Source: a virus. Taken from it: 33,695 nucleotides of DNA. The stretch covers positions 1 to 33,695 of the IMG/VR virus record IMGVR_UViG_3300039159_000311; one strand, given 5' to 3'. Under the pieces are notes generated by a model. The model saw only the letters and a program-made list of their open reading frames with translations. It was not told where the DNA came from and did not search any database. Below, one piece after another: positions 30,815 through 33,695 of this stretch. How positions within the stretch are numbered: position 1 is the first letter of the stretch; every line of letters starts with the position of its first letter. The translations under genes were made by a program, and so were the position numbers.

Positions 30815-30987
30815 TAGATGACCTCAAGTTCTTTGATTTTCAGGTCGCGGATTTCTCCGCGCTCAACAAGCTCGGACAGAACTTCTCGGTGGATCTCGAC
30901 AGCATCGTCGGTTGTAGGAAATTCAATGGTAACCCAATTCTTGGTGAACGAAGAGACACGTTCATAGGAAACTGTATACGTGTACAT
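30814..30987 (-). CDS. Hypothetical small protein (57 aa)
   Basis: The frame begins at the ATG at 30985-30987, sharing one base with the stop of the upstream 79-aa gene, and ends with TAA sharing one base with the next ATG. It reads MYTYTVSYERVSSFTKNWVT, then IEFPTTDDAVEIHREVLSEL, then VERGEIRDLKIKELEVI. The strand-helix-strand order could be a small alpha/beta fold. GAGGTTCTCT lies just before the start, giving an acceptable binding site. No family is recognised. Confidence 0.75.
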   Translation of the reverse strand: MYTYTVSYERVSSFTKNWVTIEFPTTDDAVEIHREVLSELVERGEIRDLKIKELEVI

Positions 30988-31226
30988 TAGAGAACCTCCA
31001 CACGAGTGAACTTTTCGTCGGCGAACATCAGACCCTGACGAACGGTGCGCATTTCTTTGCGCTTGCCGAACTGAACCTTTTCTTCTACACCATCTCGGCA
31101 GATTACTTCACCGGTGAAGTAAATGAAGTCATCGCGAACGGCTGTCACGGTGCCCTGAACGAAATGGTCCAGGAAACCAGCGAAGTCATAAGAACGAATG
31201 ACACAACCTTCAACTACCATTTTCAT
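30987..31226 (-). CDS. Hypothetical small beta protein (79 aa)
   Basis: I start at the ATG at 31224-31226 (MKMVVEGCVIRSYDFAGFLD) because AAAGGA lies six bases before it and the early promoter at 31263-31291 is directly upstream. The longer in-frame opening would begin before the promoter. The rest alternates strands (VQGTVTAVRDDFIYFTGEVI, then VEEKVQFGKRKEMRTVRQGL), suggesting a small beta barrel. It is the first gene under that promoter and shares one base with the next gene. The function is unknown. Confidence 0.75.
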   Translation of the reverse strand: MKMVVEGCVIRSYDFAGFLDHFVQGTVTAVRDDFIYFTGEVICRDGVEEKVQFGKRKEMRTVRQGLMFADEKFTRVEVL

Positions 31227-31262
31227 TTGATTCCTTTTACTTACCGTTTTGAACATAGATTT

Positions 31263-31291
31263 ATTATAACCTATGCGGGGATAAAAGTAAA
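31263..31291 (-). promoter_or_regulatory. Early promoter P1 (T4-type sigma-70)
   Basis: Minus strand: GTTTACT, 17-bp spacer, GTTATAAT. The -35 is TTTACT (31286-31291) and the -10 is TATAAT (31263-31268). It matches the T4 early-promoter form (GTTTACTT ... TATAAT). Transcription would start near 31256 and enter the 79-aa gene after a leader of about 30 nt. Confidence 0.88.
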
Positions 31292-31296
31292 CGGGA

Positions 31297-31434
31297 TCAG
31301 GTTCCGTAGAAGAATAGCATCCAGCATGCAAATGCAATTGAACTGGCACCTAGAACAACGGAGCAGAAAAAGACATTGTCTTGAATTCGCTTCTCACGCA
31401 TGTGCGCCTTCTTGTAGTCTGAGTAGTATTTCAT
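31297..31434 (-). CDS. Small single-pass membrane protein (45 aa)
   Basis: From the ATG at 31432-31434 the product reads MKYYSDYKKAHMREKRIQDN, then VFFCSVVLGASSIAFACWML, then FFYGT. An in-frame ATG at 31447-31449 would add five residues. The N-terminus is basic and cytoplasmic-looking, followed by one hydrophobic span of about 22 residues ending near the C-terminus. It lies between two early promoters, one 52 bp upstream and one directly after its stop. No Shine-Dalgarno stands out. It may act on the host envelope early in infection, an inference from its topology and location. Confidence 0.6.
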   Translation of the reverse strand: MKYYSDYKKAHMREKRIQDNVFFCSVVLGASSIAFACWMLFFYGT

Positions 31435-31485
31435 TTTAACGCATTTCATTTTTCAGTATCATCCAATACTTCTTGTCATGAGTTA

Positions 31486-31514
31486 ATTATAACTCATCGA
31501 AAGATAAAAGTAAA
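31486..31514 (-). promoter_or_regulatory. Early promoter P2 (T4-type sigma-70)
   Basis: Minus strand: CGTTTACTTTTATC then a spacer and GTTATAAT. The -35 TTTACT is at 31509-31514, the -10 TATAAT at 31486-31491, with 17 bp between. It shares fourteen identical bases at the -35 side with P1 and begins 5 bp after the stop of the 152-aa gene. It should drive the 45-aa membrane protein and genes beyond. Confidence 0.88.
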
Positions 31515-31518
31515 CGAA

Positions 31519-31977
31519 TCACACCCAGTCGATAACAGTCTTGGCTTTTGGTGAGACGAACTTCCATTCGTCATAGTTGTTCCACTCAGTCCCGTTGTAT
31601 GAATCGTAGTACCCGTAGACAGCGAAGTACGACAGAGGAACTGGATTGATGTTCAGGTCTGCATCCACGGCAAAGATACCAAACATCTTCTCAGCATGGT
31701 CACCGCCGCCCTCGAAACCACCTTCTTCATGTACATTGATAATCAAGCAACCATCGACGACCAACCCAGCGATCGTAGCCGGGCGATATTTCCCGGTGAT
31801 ATATTTCAGTTCGGATGGTGGGTCCAGAGGATCGAATCCGGTGCATGCGCTAGAGTCAACATACCAGTCTTCTTCACTCATGAGGTCGTCTGGTGTATAT
31901 TCTTGTGGGAGTGCTGCGCAGAAGGCTTCAATGAAAGCGCTCAGATCAGTGTGAGCGAGTGTTTGTAGGTTGGTCAT
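31519..31977 (-). CDS. Hypothetical acidic protein (152 aa)
   Basis: I start at the ATG at 31975-31977 with GGAG eight bases upstream; a TTG at 31983 is too close to that site. The protein opens MTNLQTLAHTDLSAFIEAFC, is strongly acidic, and contains EEGGFEGGGDHAEKMFGIFA and YFAVYGYYDSYNGTEWNNYD. It appears globular and soluble, with no membrane or catalytic motif. It follows the nucleotidyltransferase gene by 2 bp, and the next early promoter begins right after its stop. No family is recognised. Confidence 0.8.
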   Translation of the reverse strand: MTNLQTLAHTDLSAFIEAFCAALPQEYTPDDLMSEEDWYVDSSACTGFDPLDPPSELKYITGKYRPATIAGLVVDGCLIINVHEEGGFEGGGDHAEKMFGIFAVDADLNINPVPLSYFAVYGYYDSYNGTEWNNYDEWKFVSPKAKTVIDWV

Positions 31978-31979
31978 AT

Positions 31980-32756
31980 TCAATTCTCCAGTTTCAAAAG
32001 GGATTCGTTAAGGTGGTCAATAAAGTGATTTTTGCGGAACAGCTCATAGTGAGAGTCTAGTAGGAAATCACAAAACCAACCAGACGTCATCGTGGTAACC
32101 AGCTTCTTGTAGGCCTCGGCGACTGCAATTAGCTTCTGCACTTTCGTGGACTTTGTAGTCAGCTGATTTCGTTCTATGGCTACAACAAGAAGTTCTTCCA
32201 TAGCCAATTTTAGCTTGGTTTCATGATCAAGTAAAATAAACTTGGAGTGATCAAGCATAACTTCCGAGCCGGCGATCTTGATCGTTTCATGAAGAGGAAC
32301 CACACCGAACGCTACGATCGTGTGCAAGTAGTCGTGGTCATACTTCCGAGACACATGCCGGTTGAAGAATTCTTCCTTTGGCATGTTCAGGTTAACCTTC
32401 TTCTTACCATGAACGGTATTCCAGTGATCAACGAGTGCATGATAGATTCGCTCGTTCTTCTTCAAGCCGGTACTCTGCAGGAAGCTCATGTCATTGCGAT
32501 GTTTCGACCACTTGATGTCCCATTGCATATGGCTCATCTTTAGTGTCATGAGCATATGCGGGTCAATGAAAACCGGGTCCTCATTGATTTCCACGATTTC
32601 ACTGAACACATCGTTCCAGCTTGTTTCAACCAGCAGGGTCGCTGGCGAAAAGCAATGTATCTTCGCAGGAGACATGATATCCAAATCCTTTGGATTTCTC
32701 GTACCACCATACCAGTGATACAACGCTGTGCTGCCGATGATTAGAAATTTTCTCAT
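31980..32756 (-). CDS. Nucleotidyltransferase-like protein (258 aa)
   Basis: The N-terminus has a polymerase-beta-type nucleotidyltransferase signature: IIGSTALYHWY gives Gly8-Ser9, and RNPKDLDIM gives Asp24 and Asp26 as candidate metal ligands. A third acidic residue may be in INEDPVFIDP. The remaining 180 residues are helical (VSRKYDHDYLHTIVAFGVVP, EELLVVAIERNQL). The layout resembles phage and toxin-like MNT/AbiEii-type proteins rather than tRNA CCA enzymes. It could nucleotidylate an RNA or a host protein; the substrate is not visible. It overlaps the upstream 190-aa gene by 4 bp and lies in the early region. Confidence 0.72.
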   Translation of the reverse strand: MRKFLIIGSTALYHWYGGTRNPKDLDIMSPAKIHCFSPATLLVETSWNDVFSEIVEINEDPVFIDPHMLMTLKMSHMQWDIKWSKHRNDMSFLQSTGLKKNERIYHALVDHWNTVHGKKKVNLNMPKEEFFNRHVSRKYDHDYLHTIVAFGVVPLHETIKIAGSEVMLDHSKFILLDHETKLKLAMEELLVVAIERNQLTTKSTKVQKLIAVAEAYKKLVTTMTSGWFCDFLLDSHYELFRKNHFIDHLNESLLKLEN

Positions 32757-33325
32757 GCCAAGATCAAGTTCTTATTTGTCTTCCAGATACATGGACCTTG
32801 AATAACACCCTTTGAAATGGTGCCTTCTGTCATGATCTGGAAGATGCTCGCTGTCGTTACTTCAAATTCAATCCCACGTGGGTCCATGATGCGATACAAC
32901 TTGTTCCCACGGTATCGCGATACGGTGTCGATAACTTCAAACCCTTCCAATGGTTCATTGACCCAAACTTTCGGAGCCAATCGATCTTCGATCTTCTCCC
33001 TCTTATGGGTCATTACAAATTCACTGCGAACACCCGGCTTCTCAGAATGCGGCCAGGTGCGTTCATCATAGTCGATAAAGAAACCTTCATCTGTTTCTTC
33101 ATATCGAACGTTGTACATGGAATAGTCGATATAAGCCCAATCGTGTTGAGTTTTCTTCAGATTCTGGTCTGCATTCAACTTCGGATCATGCCGGTGAAGA
33201 AATCCCAGTTGATGATCGGTCTTCACATAATGATAGCCATCGGCGGAATCATCCTCGATGTACTCATTTTCTGGTCGATCCTGAGAAACGACATAGATCA
33301 GTTTTGGTATTTTGATTTTAGACAT
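32753..33325 (-). CDS. Hypothetical protein (190 aa)
   Basis: A soluble protein opening MSKIKIPKLIYVVSQDRPEN. It is rich in charged and aromatic residues (YHYVKTDHQLGFLHRHDPKL; TQHDWAYIDYSMYNVRYEET). The C-terminal 60 residues (LEGFEVIDTVSRYRGNKLYR; DPRGIEFEVTTASIFQIMTE) form a beta-rich unit that may be a separate small domain. No catalytic motif is recognised. It overlaps the upstream gene by 8 bp and the nucleotidyltransferase gene by 4 bp. The function is unknown. Confidence 0.78.
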   Translation of the reverse strand: MSKIKIPKLIYVVSQDRPENEYIEDDSADGYHYVKTDHQLGFLHRHDPKLNADQNLKKTQHDWAYIDYSMYNVRYEETDEGFFIDYDERTWPHSEKPGVRSEFVMTHKREKIEDRLAPKVWVNEPLEGFEVIDTVSRYRGNKLYRIMDPRGIEFEVTTASIFQIMTEGTISKGVIQGPCIWKTNKNLILA

Positions 33326-33626
33326 ACAACACTTTCACTTCTTCTTCGGTCAGGAGACGAGCCTTATCACCGAGGCTCGCCAAGATACTCATCGCGTAGG
33401 ATGACATACCATAATCGGATTCGTGGCAATAGTATGTAGACCCACTACTTCCAGTGAATGAATAGACTGGACCGCGATGCTCATGTGACTGAATACCAGT
33501 CCCAAGTTTCCATGAATCAGATCCAGCATAACCACCATACCAGCTGGCTAGGATTCGGTTTTCTACTTCACCATTTTCATAGAAGACCTCCAACACAACC
33601 CATTTATCCGGATTATAATCACTCAT
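33318..33626 (-). CDS. Hypothetical protein (102 aa)
   Basis: A 102-residue soluble protein (MSDYNPDKWVVLEVFYENGE; RILASWYGGYAGSDSWKLGT) with a strand-rich, Gly/Ser/Tyr-rich centre (GPVYSFTGSSGSTYYCHESD) and a short C-terminal helix (AMSILASLGDKARLLTEEEV). This general type is common among small early proteins of large phages, without known function. It starts 2 bp after the stop of the partial gene upstream and overlaps the next gene by 8 bp. Confidence 0.78.
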   Translation of the reverse strand: MSDYNPDKWVVLEVFYENGEVENRILASWYGGYAGSDSWKLGTGIQSHEHRGPVYSFTGSSGSTYYCHESDYGMSSYAMSILASLGDKARLLTEEEVKVLYV

Positions 33627-33628
33627 AA

Positions 33629-33695
33629 TTAGCCTTTCGCGTTCTCACGCACTTCAGCAAACGTAATTTCGTTCAGCTGGGTACCATCACAATAC
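33629..33695 (-). CDS. C-terminal end of an early-region gene (cut by window edge)
   Basis: The frame is open from the right edge to TAA at 33629-33631 and reads YCDGTQLNEITFAEVRENAKG. It ends 2 bp before the next ATG, in keeping with the tight packing of the region. The CDGTQLNEITFAEV phrase looks like coding sequence. Nothing can be said about its function. Confidence 0.55.
   Translation of the reverse strand, partial: YCDGTQLNEITFAEVRENAKG

Noticed and set aside
31227-31349. Longer version of the 79-aa protein
   Set aside because: It would start upstream of the early promoter P1 and lacks a ribosome binding site; the ATG at 31226 has AAAGGA.
1-33695. tRNA genes, CRISPR arrays, insertion sequences, integrase or attachment sites
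   Set aside because: I looked for tRNA-like ends and cloverleaf arms, spaced repeats and transposase motifs and saw none that hold up.

Overview
The window is part of the genome of a contractile-tailed bacteriophage of the T4 superfamily. Many proteins are recognisable as T4-type baseplate, head-completion, packaging, replication and late-transcription proteins, and their order partly keeps T4 synteny (48-53-27-5-PAAR-25-6; 26-51-29; 33-59-32). The long repeat-containing gp8 and DUF4815 genes are closer in style to the T4-like phages of cyanobacteria and alpha-proteobacteria (the phiM12/Cr30 kind) than to coliphage T4. That host assignment is an inference; no host gene, tRNA, integrase or CRISPR array was seen.

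Region 1 (1-20056, leftward) is a dense baseplate and tail-fibre operon. Transcription from about 20070 would read gp48 (tube cap), gp53, gp27 (hub), a very large gp5 (OB fold, lysozyme, beta-helix and an added C-terminal M15-type peptidase), a PAAR tip, gp25, gp6, a conserved wedge/tail protein, a small virion protein, a repetitive fibre, gp8, a giant DUF4815 protein and a series of fibre-like proteins that runs off the left edge. Genes overlap or abut by 1-20 bp.

Region 2 (20061-26090, rightward) begins at a compact divergent promoter region in which two late-promoter-like CTAAATA elements face each other. It holds gp4 (head completion nuclease fold), an AT-rich zinc-finger gene that looks inserted, a conserved T4-like protein, a gp54-like tube initiator, a small-terminase (gp16-like) gene, gp26, a short gp51-like frame and a gp29-like tape measure. 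gp26 ends on a run of eight T followed by TGA, and the next frame lies at -1, so a 26/51 frameshift fusion is likely. A strong hairpin terminator at 26098-26123 closes this operon against the converging one.

Region 3 (26127-29079, leftward) is the DNA-transaction module: an 88-aa protein, gp33 (late co-activator), gp59-like helicase loader, three small genes, gp32 (ssDNA-binding protein) and a 54-aa protein. gp32 has its own leader with a late-promoter-like element and two tandem palindromes, and it has lost the CxxC half of the T4 zinc site.

Region 4 (29147-33695, leftward) is an accessory early region of small overlapping genes with an OB-fold RNA ligase, a nucleotidyltransferase-like protein and a one-pass membrane protein. 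It carries two near-identical T4-type early promoters (GTTTACTTTTATC, 17-bp spacer, TATAAT).

The likely logic is that early genes are fired from the host-sigma promoters of region 4, replication genes follow, and gp33 with the phage late sigma factor (outside the window) then switches on the CTAAATA promoters that drive virion assembly in regions 1 and 2.
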